Of a stretch of DNA of 64,000 nucleotides, positions 20,501 through 28,622 are shown one piece after another. This stretch comes from Paucibacter sp. KBW04 (GTDB lineage: Bacteria > Pseudomonadota > Gammaproteobacteria > Burkholderiales > Burkholderiaceae_C), in the NCBI RefSeq assembly GCF_003852425.1, contig NZ_QAJN01000006.1, forward strand, positions 95,492 to 159,491, given 5' to 3'. Position 1 is the first letter of the stretch. The number at the start of each line of letters is the position of its first letter. Both the position numbers and the translations under genes were made by a program. Under the pieces are notes generated by a model. That model was not told the DNA's origin and did no database searches. It saw nothing but the letters and a program-made list of their open reading frames with translations.

Positions 20501-21844
20501 CGGGACGGCCGGATTGCGCAGGTCACCGAAGAACGCTAACGCCTGCGGATCCTTCTGCAGGATGACCTCGCGGCAATGCGCGTTCAGCGTGGCGAGCCAT
20601 CCCAACATCGGCAAGAAGGCAGGCTGCACCCCTTGCTCGCCGCTAGTCGCAGCCCAGCTGAAGTTCTCGAGGAGCCGCTCCGCTTGGTCCGGCGAGGCCA
20701 CCAGGCCGGCGAGGCGTTTGGCCGCGAGGAACGGCGCAAGCTCGTCGGGATAGACCTTGACCTGATGGAAGCCGGCGTCGATGAAGAGCTGGGAGTTCAA
20801 CAGGGCCTTGATGCCCGCCTCATGAAGCATCGGTGACGCAATCAGCCGTGCTGACAAGGCCGTTTTAGGAATAGCCAGGGTCGCTTCGGGCATTTCGATA
20901 TTCACCAGCTGGCACACGACCGACGCAGAGGCAAGGCGCTGAGCCACACTGGTCAGGACCTCCAGTTCAGGGATGCCGGCGTCAACTAGCCGATGGTCAG
21001 CCCCGCGCAGGGTGCCGATGGCGTTCACGACGCGCTCGAACACCTCGGTCAAGGATTCCGGCGGACTGGCCACCAAGTCGATGCGCGCAAGGATGTCCAG
21101 TCCGCCCGGGCTGCGAACGAAGCCCGACAAGCCACGCTCACTGGCAATCTCGATCAATTGCTTGGCATCCAGTGCTGGGTATCGCCCGGTAAGGTACAGG
21201 GCAGCCTGGTGGTCTTCTAGATGGGCCATAGAAAACAGGCGTAGCGGCACCGGCGCCTCGGCTTCCACTGCTACGCTGGTCGCACCGCCAGTACCAAGAC
21301 CACTTGGTCCGCCCGAGCTTCCGACAGTCTTCGAGGCCGACTTAGAAAGCAACTCCGAGAGCTTCTCGAAGATGTCTGCAGTGAGGACAGCGGGCCGAGT
21401 CGAAATCACCCACCGAACATACTCGTTAGGCCACCCCAGTTCGTCGGCAACGTCGCCGACGAGGTGGCTGATATTTTCGGCCTTGCCGGCGGCGGCCTCA
21501 TCCAACGAGTCGACAAACACCGTGATGGGGCCGCCTGGCGAGGCCTTCCACGCGCGATAGGCGTCGCGGTCATCGCCGGTCAGTGCCTTGTCGAGACTGC
21601 CGCGATCCGCGAGTTGGCGCAGCGCGACGAACACGGCGGTCTCGCCATTCGCACGGAGTTGCGCCGCCTGTTGGCGCATTTCGGTGGTCTTCCCAAAGTT
21701 CGCTGCTGCAACGATGACGCTGGCGCGGTTCTCGATCACCTTGGCCCACGCCACTTGCTTGCCACGCAGTTGCGCGGCGACGAGTTCGTGCTGGTCGTAG
21801 CTTTCGCGCTCGGCAAAACGTCGATTCAGATCGTAGTAGGCCAA
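17573..21844 (-). CDS. NACHT/STAND-type NTPase with C-terminal PD-(D/E)XK nuclease, putative defence protein
   Basis: A 1423-residue protein. Near the N-terminus lies a P-loop with AAANFGKTTE (about 46-55: GKT kept, the first Gly replaced), Walker B FVDSLDEA (Asp 112, Asp 115, Glu 116) and a sensor-like ISTRP (148-151), as in NACHT ATPases. About 1100 residues of mostly helical, repeat-like sequence follow. The last 150 residues carry a restriction-nuclease signature: helix with Glu in LEAHFQKLL, then RRDIL (Asp 1296), IELKM (Glu 1309, Lys 1311) and QLVGQYMRHR. There is no signal peptide. The TTG start is supported by GGAGG 5 nt upstream. Codon use and base composition look less GC-rich than the neighbours, suggesting transfer. 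It stands alone, with no partner gene. The order NTPase first, nuclease last is the reverse of typical Avs proteins. Confidence 0.8.
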   Translation of the reverse strand: MAYYDLNRRFAERESYDQHELVAAQLRGKQVAWAKVIENRASVIVAAANFGKTTEMRQQAAQLRANGETAVFVALRQLADRGSLDKALTGDDRDAYRAWKASPGGPITVFVDSLDEAAAGKAENISHLVGDVADELGWPNEYVRWVISTRPAVLTADIFEKLSELLSKSASKTVGSSGGPSGLGTGGATSVAVEAEAPVPLRLFSMAHLEDHQAALYLTGRYPALDAKQLIEIASERGLSGFVRSPGGLDILARIDLVASPPESLTEVFERVVNAIGTLRGADHRLVDAGIPELEVLTSVAQRLASASVVCQLVNIEMPEATLAIPKTALSARLIASPMLHEAGIKALLNSQLFIDAGFHQVKVYPDELAPFLAAKRLAGLVASPDQAERLLENFSWAATSGEQGVQPAFLPMLGWLATLNAHCREVILQKDPQALAFFGDLRNPAVPTKAAQDALTESIKRLVEKGDHIGRTKFRLTSENFWQAGPDRLAGTIASLYDQYQDNYWARDVLLDIATACKIEPLRAKLLKRHGSRFDRVLSDSKDVGYFLALRRPVDLAALASAAVVSTTVREGVVSLLLLELGWRHFSPRDVAEMVDNQFLAGPRGFQLTYSLEKGSMLADATDGQLYQLARGLVVRMVKREVKQRRNREDQQYVDLVAKVLGALVARTDGALAVKVARLYRVLTRGIYDRYLESSAIEELRSAVEANVAVRLALLRSTVQGQLNDDDLFQAVIGFRRPCTYTPEDVVQVNDAQLSRVYAEWQGQRARAIAQQPVPKPVKPKSEKLTVDAKVKRQLTERLSALADGTDTRALEWIAGWLLQTNRSTSRIGEVDFEAFEKAAGAKIAAATRQGMSRLWRDKAPTFKESEPNSTFHITAAGLQGLKLELADGTVLPVLTESEVRRALRYALLEINGYPKWFWALVKAYPDVSVHELVSIAGEAGNGATSREHAEELLASIPDAPAPVQEALAGLAWKHLIRVKPSADYVEDRLLKAALSVRGKVPQDDFERLALHKMKAAYCSPLPDSVDEPLRAQRKHALTWATRWLIQRPLRWRNAVNAWGPVDPLAVKTFIFDLAAAFGRDREGIAGRIAMESDHGIMALEDLYLWTRWAVDPKDDVDRPAGVTYSPGPRDNAERFRGVIINGIAAATSQAAYSALERIRLALPADDFTIEYIKMKQFELRERQLTREPLAQVNYAKFEENFRGDVTGTTAFAMAVHADLRAVQYDVERGEHSLRSFFSEVDFTRVNKKGEEGKKAGLALEAHFQKLLASELNHHARARYSVTVESHTAEAKRRDILCSKDEWRASIELKMSERWTLADYLVALESQLVGQYMRHRKATTGFLVLVLQTKGRLWTIPGSKKQLNFQQVLAILTDKAQQLEARDRTLYLRVIGIDATTPEDFRAGSTESRAKKTILTKNNKKT

Positions 21845-22120
21845 TTTGCCCTCCGCTGTTTGTATCTGCTTTATGCGGGAGCAGTTTAGTCACATGAAAA
21901 CACTCCGAATTGAATCGGCGGCCTACGAACGTCGAGTGCTATTTCTTCCTGTGCAGCGGTCAAACTTGCCGCTGTCCATTGGTTGCCCGGTGAGGAAAAA
22001 GTGGTCGCTCGCTCTACCGGCGGAGAGGGACTCCGAGCAGCTTGTTACCGAAGTTTGACTAACTTCAGCTGAGAGCACATTGCCGCCGCTGACGCTCAAT
22101 GACCACCCAGTTGCTCTGGA
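21845..22120. other. Gap between nagA/agaA and the NTPase-nuclease gene
   Basis: 276 bp with no supported gene. It must contain the promoter of the leftward NTPase-nuclease gene and the 3' end of the leftward GalNAc operon. No terminator-like hairpin with a T-run was seen. The frame read rightward from 21846 has no family features. Confidence 0.5.
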
Positions 22121-23248
22121 CTAGGCCACGCCCGACCCGGCCAAGTCGATCGCAGATCCCTCGACGAAAACATTGCGCACTTGCAACTCAGCATCCATCA
22201 CCACCAAGTCGGCCCAGGCGCCAGCCTGCAAGATGCCGCGCTCGTCCTGCAAGCCCAGGTATTCCGCCGGGTATTGGGACAAGCGGCGCGAGGCGTCCGC
22301 CAGGTCCAGGCCGATGGAGACTAGATTGCGCAAGGCTTGGTCCATGGTCAGGGCGCTGCCGGCCAGGGAATCGCCCAGCACTAAGCGCACGCAGCCAAAG
22401 CACTTCATCACCCGCTGCAAGCCCAAGGCGTATTCGCCGTCGGGCATGCCGGTGGCTGCCGTTGCGTCGGTGACGCCATAAGCCTTGGGGATGCAGCGCA
22501 TGGCGGCGCGCAAGGCGCCGGGGTGCACATGGTGCAGATCGGGGATCAGCTCGGCAAACTCCGCATGGGCCAGGGCCGCGCCCACCATGCCGGGGTCGCG
22601 GTGGTTGAGCGGCGTCATGCCGTTGAACAAATGAGTGAAGCCCGCCGCACCGGCTTGCAGCGCGGCCAGGCCGTCTTCATACGTGCCCGCGCTATGGCCC
22701 AGCTGCACCCGTATGCCCATTTCACACAGCGCGGGGATCAGGGCCAGATGGCCGCTGACTTCGGGCGCCAGGGTCAGCACCTTGACGGGGGCGATGGCAT
22801 GCAGGCGTTGCACACCTTCGAGCGTGGCCTGCACCACCAGGGGCGGCTGCGCGCCCAGGCGGCGGTGGTTGAGAAACGGCCCTTCCAGATGCACACCCAA
22901 GACCCGTGCACCGGCCGGGTCGCGCTGGGCGATGGCGCCGGCCAGGCCCTGCAAGGCGCGTTCGATCTCGGCCGCATGGGCCGTCATGGTGGTGCCCAGC
23001 ATCGCGGTTGTGCCGTGGCGGGCATGGGCGCGCGCCACATGCTGGGCAGCGTCGCCGCCGCGCATGATGTCCACGCCCTCGCCGCCATGCACATGCAGGT
23101 CGATGAAGCCGGGCAGGATGATTTGATCGGCGGCCACGCTCGCGTCTTCTTCCAGACGCTGGATGCGGCCGTGCTCAAAGAACAGGCGGCCGAGCAGCCA
23201 GCCCTGGGCCGTCAGGATGCGGCCTTGCAGCACTTGGGCTTGGCTCAT
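22121..23248 (-). CDS. nagA: N-acetylhexosamine-6-phosphate deacetylase (NagA/AgaA type)
   Basis: A 375-residue cytoplasmic amidohydrolase that removes acetate from GalNAc-6-P (or GlcNAc-6-P). The metal-site motifs are in order: DLHVHGGEGVD, HLEGPF, LGHSAGTYED, THLFNGMTPLNHRDPG and VTDATAATGMPDGEY, as in NagA/AgaA. Its ATG overlaps the stop of the regulator gene as ATGA. It is the last gene of the leftward GalNAc operon. From sequence alone NagA and AgaA are hard to separate; the operon context favours GalNAc-6-P as the substrate. Confidence 0.9.
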   Translation of the reverse strand: MSQAQVLQGRILTAQGWLLGRLFFEHGRIQRLEEDASVAADQIILPGFIDLHVHGGEGVDIMRGGDAAQHVARAHARHGTTAMLGTTMTAHAAEIERALQGLAGAIAQRDPAGARVLGVHLEGPFLNHRRLGAQPPLVVQATLEGVQRLHAIAPVKVLTLAPEVSGHLALIPALCEMGIRVQLGHSAGTYEDGLAALQAGAAGFTHLFNGMTPLNHRDPGMVGAALAHAEFAELIPDLHHVHPGALRAAMRCIPKAYGVTDATAATGMPDGEYALGLQRVMKCFGCVRLVLGDSLAGSALTMDQALRNLVSIGLDLADASRRLSQYPAEYLGLQDERGILQAGAWADLVVMDAELQVRNVFVEGSAIDLAGSGVA

Positions 23249-24087
23249 CAATCGACCAGGATCAGCTCGATGCCCAGTCGCTGCAGGCCATCACGGTACT
23301 CGGCGCTGATGCCGGCGTCGGTGATGACCGCCTGCACCCGCTCCAGGCCGATGATGCGATGCAGGCTGACGCGGCCGAACTTGCTGGAGTCCGTCATCAC
23401 GATGGTGCGGCGCGAACGCTCCACCATCTTGCGATTCAGGCTGGCCTCGCGCTCGCTGTGGGTGGTGATGCCGAAGTGCAGATCGAAACCGTCCACACCC
23501 AGGAACAGTTTGTCGAAGTTATAGGCCGCCAGCGAGGCCTCGGCCTGCACGCCCTGGAAGGACTGCGAGGCCTTGCGCAAGACGCCGCCGGTGATCATGA
23601 CCTGCACGCCCTCGGCCTGCGCCAACTCTTCGACGATATTGAGCCCGTTGCTCATCACCGTCAGGTCCTGGGCCGTGCGCAGATAACGCGCCAGCTTGTG
23701 GGTGGTGGTGCCGGAGTCGATCAGGATGTTCTCGCCCGGCAAAACCATCTCGGCCGCGCGTGCGCCGATGCGCTCCTTCAGCGTGGGATTGAGATGGTCT
23801 TTTTCACGGATGTCCTGCTCGGGTGTGCCGCGCGGATTGAAAAATGCACCGCCGTAATTGCGCGTTAGCAAACCCTGTTGCTCAAAGTGGTCGAGGTCGT
23901 GACGAATCGTCACGGCCGACACACCCAGCAGCGGCACCAGGTCCGAGACCTGCACGCTGCCTTGCTCCATCAAGAGCTTGAGCAATTGTTCCCTGCGTTG
24001 ATTGGTATTCCTCATGCTGCCCTGGTTTCCGACCTGAGCCTGCACTTTAGCCGTGATTGCCGGCGCTTTCGCTGAAGTGGCGCTCAT
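23248..24087 (-). CDS. agaR: AgaR-type DeoR-family transcription regulator
   Basis: A 279-residue repressor. The N-terminal winged helix-turn-helix (QRREQLLKLLMEQGSVQVS and VSAVTIRHDL) is followed by a sugar-phosphate sensor domain with ILIDSGTTT, MTDSSKF and FLGVDGFD, typical of DeoR proteins. Similarity to E. coli AgaR as I recall it is clear across the whole length (for example QSFQG, NFDKLFLGVD, TDSSKFGR). The start at 24087 overlaps the upstream stop as ATGA; 24015 is a shorter option that starts at the HTH. Candidate operators lie between the divergent arms of the locus (31162-31540). Confidence 0.87.
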   Translation of the reverse strand: MSATSAKAPAITAKVQAQVGNQGSMRNTNQRREQLLKLLMEQGSVQVSDLVPLLGVSAVTIRHDLDHFEQQGLLTRNYGGAFFNPRGTPEQDIREKDHLNPTLKERIGARAAEMVLPGENILIDSGTTTHKLARYLRTAQDLTVMSNGLNIVEELAQAEGVQVMITGGVLRKASQSFQGVQAEASLAAYNFDKLFLGVDGFDLHFGITTHSEREASLNRKMVERSRRTIVMTDSSKFGRVSLHRIIGLERVQAVITDAGISAEYRDGLQRLGIELILVD

Positions 24088-25376
24088 GGTTTTCGCTCTC
24101 CGCAGGCGCGCGCATACGAGGCGATGACCCGCTCGACCTGATGCTGCAGCAGGGCTTGCGCCTGCACGGGCAGCTCGCCTCGCAGCACCGCCTCGTATTG
24201 CAGCGGCATGAACTGGCTGAGCACCGGCAGAGGAATCCCGCTGGCATCCAGATTCGCCAACAGGGTGGCCTGGGCCGCGCGCAGCTGGGGCAGGCCCCAG
24301 TAATAGCGGCAGCGGTCGCTGAGCGAGTACTGGCGCAGCAAGGCTTGCTGGGCCGGCTCGCCCGTGTAGTACTTCTGCCAGTGCTTGGGGCTGGCCAGCA
24401 TGCAGCTTTCCAGCACGCCGGGCAGATTGGCGCATTGCTCGGGCGGCAAGAGCACGCGCTCGATGGCGGACAGCGCGAACAAGGCCTCGCGCAAGGCAAA
24501 GGTCAGGGCCGGCCCCACCTTGAGGATGGCGAAATGGTCGCGCACCAGCTGGCTCAGGGCGGCCTCGGTCTGGTAGTCGGTGGAATGGGCTTCAAACAGC
24601 AGGCCGCCCAGGCCCTGCTCCGCCAGCTGAGCCAGCTCACGCGCGGCCTCGGGCTGGTAATGAAAGATGCGGCTGTGGTCAAAGTCCACGCCCGGCTGCA
24701 CCACCAGGGCGACGACGCGGGGCCAGGTCTTGCTCAAGGCCCGGGCTTCAAAGGCTTCTCGGTGCACGGCCACCGTGCGCTGGGCCGCGGCCACGCGGGT
24801 GACGGCGATCACATCGGGCTCGCCCACCTCGCCGCCCGGCACCGGCACCTCGGTGCCGATGACGTAAACCGGTGCGGGCCCCGTCTGGCTGCCGCGCGCA
24901 TAGGCTTGCTCGGCCACCTGGCACAGCTCGGCCGAGCGGGCGGCGATCACTTCGTCCGACAGAACGGCCGGGTCGTCTGCGCAGCGCATGCTGCAGTCCA
25001 GATGGATCTTTTCGAAACCGGCATCCACATAGGCTTTGATGAGATCGCGCGCATGGCCCATGGCCTCCGCGGCGGGCAGATGCTGCCAGGCGTTCGGCCC
25101 CAGATGGTCTCCACCCAGGATGACTTGCTCAGGCGCCAAACCCACCGTGGCCGCCAGCGCCAGCACATGGGCGCGGAATTCCTGCGGCCGCATGCCGGTA
25201 TAGCCGCCGAACTGATCGACCTGGTTGGAGGTGGCTTCGATCAAGACAGGGCTGCCTTGACGCTGAGCATGCTTGAGCGCGGCCAGCAAGACCTGATCAT
25301 TGGCCGAGCAGACGCTGTAGATACCCAGGGCTTGGCCGGCACGGTGGGCGGCGAGTTGTTGCAGGATCCAGGACAT
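24084..25376 (-). CDS. agaZ: AgaZ/KbaZ/GatZ family protein of tagatose phosphate metabolism
   Basis: A 430-residue protein of the GatZ/KbaZ family. Characteristic parts are IEATSNQVDQFGGYTGM near residue 45, ILGGDHLGPNAW, FEKIHLDCSM, VIGTEVPVPGG and FEAHSTDYQ. The family was first described as a non-catalytic subunit of tagatose-1,6-bisphosphate aldolase; work on Shewanella GalNAc pathways (Leyn and colleagues, 2012, from memory) assigned AgaZ as the tagatose-6-phosphate kinase. No class II aldolase partner (AgaY/KbaY/GatY) is encoded nearby. It overlaps agaR by 4 bp and lies 24 bp after the ROK kinase gene. Confidence 0.88.
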   Translation of the reverse strand: MSWILQQLAAHRAGQALGIYSVCSANDQVLLAALKHAQRQGSPVLIEATSNQVDQFGGYTGMRPQEFRAHVLALAATVGLAPEQVILGGDHLGPNAWQHLPAAEAMGHARDLIKAYVDAGFEKIHLDCSMRCADDPAVLSDEVIAARSAELCQVAEQAYARGSQTGPAPVYVIGTEVPVPGGEVGEPDVIAVTRVAAAQRTVAVHREAFEARALSKTWPRVVALVVQPGVDFDHSRIFHYQPEAARELAQLAEQGLGGLLFEAHSTDYQTEAALSQLVRDHFAILKVGPALTFALREALFALSAIERVLLPPEQCANLPGVLESCMLASPKHWQKYYTGEPAQQALLRQYSLSDRCRYYWGLPQLRAAQATLLANLDASGIPLPVLSQFMPLQYEAVLRGELPVQAQALLQHQVERVIASYARACGERKP

Positions 25377-25400
25377 GGCGTTCTTCGAGAATGAGTGAGA

Positions 25401-26354
25401 TTAAGAAGGCAAGACCAGCAAGGCTGCGCCGCGCGTGCCACCCGCGTCACCAAAGCGCGGCGGCAACACTTGCGGCGGCTGAACCTGGGCAAACAAATGC
25501 GGCCGCATCGCGCCGGGTAGGCGCTGATACATCAGCGGCATTTGCGAGAGCCCGCCGCCCAGCACCAAGACCTCGGGGTCCAGCACCAGCACCAACTGGG
25601 CCAGGCCATAGCCCAGCAGATCGAAGTAGCAGTCCAGGGTGTGGCGGGCCCCGGCGTCACCGGCCTCGGCCGCAGCGGCAATGGCCGCGGGCTCGCAAAT
25701 CTTGCCGGTGAAGAACTGGTGCAGACGCCGCATGCCGCTGCCCGACACATAGGTTTCCAGGCAGCCTTGCAGGCCGCAGCCGCAGGCCACCAGGGGCAGC
25801 TGGTAATGCAGGGCCAGACGGGCCGGCACGGCCATATGGCCCCACTCGCCGGCCAGGCCCTGGGCGCCGCGCAGCAAGCGCCCATCGGCGCAGAAGCCGC
25901 CGCCCGCGCCGGTGCCAAGAATGGCGCCGAACATGCTGCGCGCCTGCGCGGCCGCGCCGCCATGGGCTTCCGACAGGGCAAAGCATTGGCAGTCATTGCC
26001 AAAGGCCAGGCGGCGGTTTTGCCCGGGCAGAACCAGGCGCTTCTCAAGCAGCTCCACCACCGGCTGCTTGTGCAGACAGGGCACGTTGCTGCTGATCTGC
26101 AAGCCGGTCTGGCCGTCGCGCAGGCCGGGCAAGCCGATGCCCACGGCGCAGGCCTGCAGGCCCAGCGCGTCCTCGGCCTCCTGCACCAGCTCGGCCACCG
26201 CCTGCACAAAGGCCGACAGCTGCTGGGTCGGTGTGGCCACACGCTTGCGGAACACGGCCTCCATCGCCTGCGGCCCAGAGGCCGCCACGCGGTAGGCCAC
26301 CAGCTCGATCTTGCTGCCGCCTACATCGATGCCCAGCAGGGTTTCTTGGCTCAT
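25401..26354 (-). CDS. agaK: ROK-family amino sugar kinase (GalNAc kinase AgaK/NagK type)
   Basis: A 317-residue cytoplasmic sugar kinase. The ATP phosphate-binding motif is GIDVGGSKIE at the N-terminus; the catalytic region holds NDCQCFAL and ILGTGAGGGF; the ROK zinc motif is CGCGLQGCLETYVSG. Because import here is by an ABC transporter rather than a phosphotransferase system, a kinase is needed to make GalNAc-6-P, which fits. It lies 1 bp after agaS. Specificity for GalNAc rather than GlcNAc is inferred from the operon. Confidence 0.85.
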   Translation of the reverse strand: MSQETLLGIDVGGSKIELVAYRVAASGPQAMEAVFRKRVATPTQQLSAFVQAVAELVQEAEDALGLQACAVGIGLPGLRDGQTGLQISSNVPCLHKQPVVELLEKRLVLPGQNRRLAFGNDCQCFALSEAHGGAAAQARSMFGAILGTGAGGGFCADGRLLRGAQGLAGEWGHMAVPARLALHYQLPLVACGCGLQGCLETYVSGSGMRRLHQFFTGKICEPAAIAAAAEAGDAGARHTLDCYFDLLGYGLAQLVLVLDPEVLVLGGGLSQMPLMYQRLPGAMRPHLFAQVQPPQVLPPRFGDAGGTRGAALLVLPS

Positions 26355-26355
26355 T

Positions 26356-27522
26356 TCAGCTGTTCTTGAAGGGGTAGATGGTCACGCCCTGCACCACGCG
26401 ATTGACGGTGCCGCCGGGGAAGGGGTTATCTGGCGTACCGCCCACCGCGACCGAGCGATGCAGCGCGTACTGCTGGGCCAGCAAGAGGCCCAGCAAGGCC
26501 TGCCAAGCATCACCACCAGCCAGCGAAGGCAGGCAGAAATCGGGCGCAGCAAAGCCTGCCTGATCGGGGCCCAGGGCCAGCACCTCACCGGCCACGCCAT
26601 CGCGCCGCAGCTCGTCCAGCAGGTCTTGCTGATAACGGCGAGCATGCGCGTCACCGCTGGTGTAGAGCAGGACCAAGGTCTCGGCATTGAGCAAGGACTT
26701 GGGGCCATGGCGGAAGCCCAGCGAGGTGTCGGCAAAGGCGACGACCCGGCCGGCCGTCAGCTCCAGCAGCTTGAGCGCGCTTTCCTTGGCGATGGCGGCC
26801 ATGGGGCCGTCGCCCAGGAACACCACCCGCTGGCGCTCCGACAAGGCCAGGCGCGCCAGGCGTTCGGCCGTGGCCTGCAGGACTTGCTCGCCCTGCTCGG
26901 CCAAGGCCAGCAGACGCTGCTCGCGCAGCGGCCAGGGTTCGGCGCAGAACACGGCCAGCGCGCTCAGCAGCATGGCGCTGAAACTGCTGGTCATGGCGAA
27001 GCCGCGATCGCAGCTGCCGGCGGGCATCAGCAGGTTCAAGGTGTCGGCCTGACCCTGCCCCTCGCGATACAAGGCGCCCTGCTCGTTGCAGGTGATGTTG
27101 AGAAAGCCGCAGCCGCTGACCTGCTCGCGCAGCAGCTGCACGGCGGCCAGGCTCTCGGGGCTGTTGCCGCTGCGCGCGAAGGACACCAGCAGCGTGGGCC
27201 GCTCGCGCTTGAGGTAGAGCTTGGGATGGGTCAGCAAGCTGGTGGTGGCGATGGCGCGCACCTCGCAAGGCCATGGGTGATTGACCTCGTCCGCCACTGC
27301 CTCGCCGATGAAGGCCGAGCTGCCCGCGCCGGTGAAGATGAGGAGGCTGTCGGCCGCATGCAGCCAGTGCTGCAGAAAGCCGTCGATCTCGCTCTGCCGG
27401 GCGGCCAGGCTCGCGATCAGCTCGCGCCAGAGGCGGGGCTGATGGGCGATCTCCTCGGCGGTGTGCAGGCCGCTGAGGGCCTGCCATTGCGCGAGGCTGC
27501 GGGTCAGAAGAGGAAGGCTCAT
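26356..27522 (-). CDS. agaS: AgaS-type galactosamine-6-phosphate deaminase/isomerase
   Basis: A 388-residue protein with two SIS domains. It converts D-galactosamine-6-P to tagatose-6-P and ammonia. Motifs shared with E. coli AgaS as I recall it include FTGAGSSAFIG, FARSGNSPES, ITCNEQGALY, CDRGFAMTSS, GFRHGPKSLL and GTVNRVVQGV close to the C-terminus. This gene is the clearest marker that the operon serves GalNAc/galactosamine rather than GlcNAc. The start at 27522 matches family length; in-frame starts up to 27567 are possible, and none has a strong ribosome site. It follows the permease gene by 70 bp. Confidence 0.92.
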   Translation of the reverse strand: MSLPLLTRSLAQWQALSGLHTAEEIAHQPRLWRELIASLAARQSEIDGFLQHWLHAADSLLIFTGAGSSAFIGEAVADEVNHPWPCEVRAIATTSLLTHPKLYLKRERPTLLVSFARSGNSPESLAAVQLLREQVSGCGFLNITCNEQGALYREGQGQADTLNLLMPAGSCDRGFAMTSSFSAMLLSALAVFCAEPWPLREQRLLALAEQGEQVLQATAERLARLALSERQRVVFLGDGPMAAIAKESALKLLELTAGRVVAFADTSLGFRHGPKSLLNAETLVLLYTSGDAHARRYQQDLLDELRRDGVAGEVLALGPDQAGFAAPDFCLPSLAGGDAWQALLGLLLAQQYALHRSVAVGGTPDNPFPGGTVNRVVQGVTIYPFKNS

Positions 27523-27592
27523 GGTGGAAGGCGATGAAGAAGGAGTCAGAAACATAGGTGGGAGCAAAGCAGGTGTTCTTCTTGCAATGGAT

Positions 27593-28582
27593 TCAGTGCT
27601 GGTCGCGACCTTGCTTGAGTTGATCCAGGGCCACGGCGATCAGCAAGATGCCGCCGCGCACCACGTATTGGTAGAAGGCATCGATATTGAGCAGGTTCAT
27701 CGCGTTCTGCACCGTGCCCATGATGAGCACGCCGATCAGCATGCCGAAGATGGAGGCGCGCCCGCCCATCAGCGAGACGCCACCCAGCACGCAGGCCGAG
27801 ATGACGTTGAGCTCAAAGCCCTGGGCCGCATTGGGCTGGCCGCTGGTGATGCGCGAGGCCAGGATGATGCCGGCCGCAGCCGCCACCAGGCCTTGCACCA
27901 AAAAGATGGTGACCCGCAGGCGCGCCACCGGAATGCCGGCCAGGCGGGCGGCCTCGGGGTTGCCGCCTATGGCCAAGGTGTTGCGGCCGTAGACCGTGCG
28001 ATTGAGCAACAGGCCGAACACCAGCACGCACAAGCCCATGATCCACACCGGCAGGGGCACGCCGAGGAAGAACTCGCTGCCCAGGGCAAAGAAGTCATCA
28101 CGAACAATGCCCACGGCCTGGCCGCCCGAGGTGATGAAGGCCAGGCCGCGCACGATCTCCATGCTGGCCAGGGTGGCGATCAAGGCGTTGATGCGCAGCT
28201 TGGCGATCAAAAGGCCGTTGACCATGCCGATCAGGGCGCCAGCGGCCAAGGCGGCCGCCACGCCGAGGGCGATGCTGTCACTGCTGTTGATGACCACGGC
28301 GCAGATCACGCCGGACAGGGCGACGGTGGAGCCGATGGAGAGGTCGAAATCGCGCGAGGCCAGGCAGAAGGTCATGGCGCAAGCCACCATGCCGATCTGC
28401 GAGACCGAGAGCGCCAGGCCGATCAGATTGGGCACGCTGAGGAAGTAGTCCACGCTCAGGCTCAGGGCGGTGAACAAGGCCAGAAAGACCAGGGTCAGGC
28501 TGTGCTCCTGCAGGCGCGCGAAGCGCGGGCCGGCCGGGGCCGCGTGGGCCCCGGGGGAGGGAGATGAAGAAGTGGTCGTCAT
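27593..28582 (-). CDS. Sugar ABC transporter permease (AraH/RbsC type)
   Basis: A 329-residue inner-membrane permease with about ten hydrophobic helices. The signature LASRDFDLSIGSTVALSG and the later GGNPEAARLAGIPV loop are typical of the ribose/arabinose permease family (BPD_transp_2). A Ser/Pro/Ala-rich N-terminal tail precedes the first helix. It partners the ATPase 40 bp upstream and the binding protein. Sequence alone points to an AraH-like transporter, but all other genes of the operon are for amino sugar use, so GalNAc is the likely substrate. Confidence 0.9.
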   Translation of the reverse strand: MTTTSSSPSPGAHAAPAGPRFARLQEHSLTLVFLALFTALSLSVDYFLSVPNLIGLALSVSQIGMVACAMTFCLASRDFDLSIGSTVALSGVICAVVINSSDSIALGVAAALAAGALIGMVNGLLIAKLRINALIATLASMEIVRGLAFITSGGQAVGIVRDDFFALGSEFFLGVPLPVWIMGLCVLVFGLLLNRTVYGRNTLAIGGNPEAARLAGIPVARLRVTIFLVQGLVAAAAGIILASRITSGQPNAAQGFELNVISACVLGGVSLMGGRASIFGMLIGVLIMGTVQNAMNLLNIDAFYQYVVRGGILLIAVALDQLKQGRDQH

Positions 28583-28622
28583 CGCTGAAATCTGCCGTGT
28601 TTGATTTGCTTTGTTGGGAATA

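Noticed and set aside
24057..25394. A 445-codon plus-strand frame
   Set aside because: Antisense to agaZ; low-complexity Gln/His/Gly-rich product, no ribosome site.
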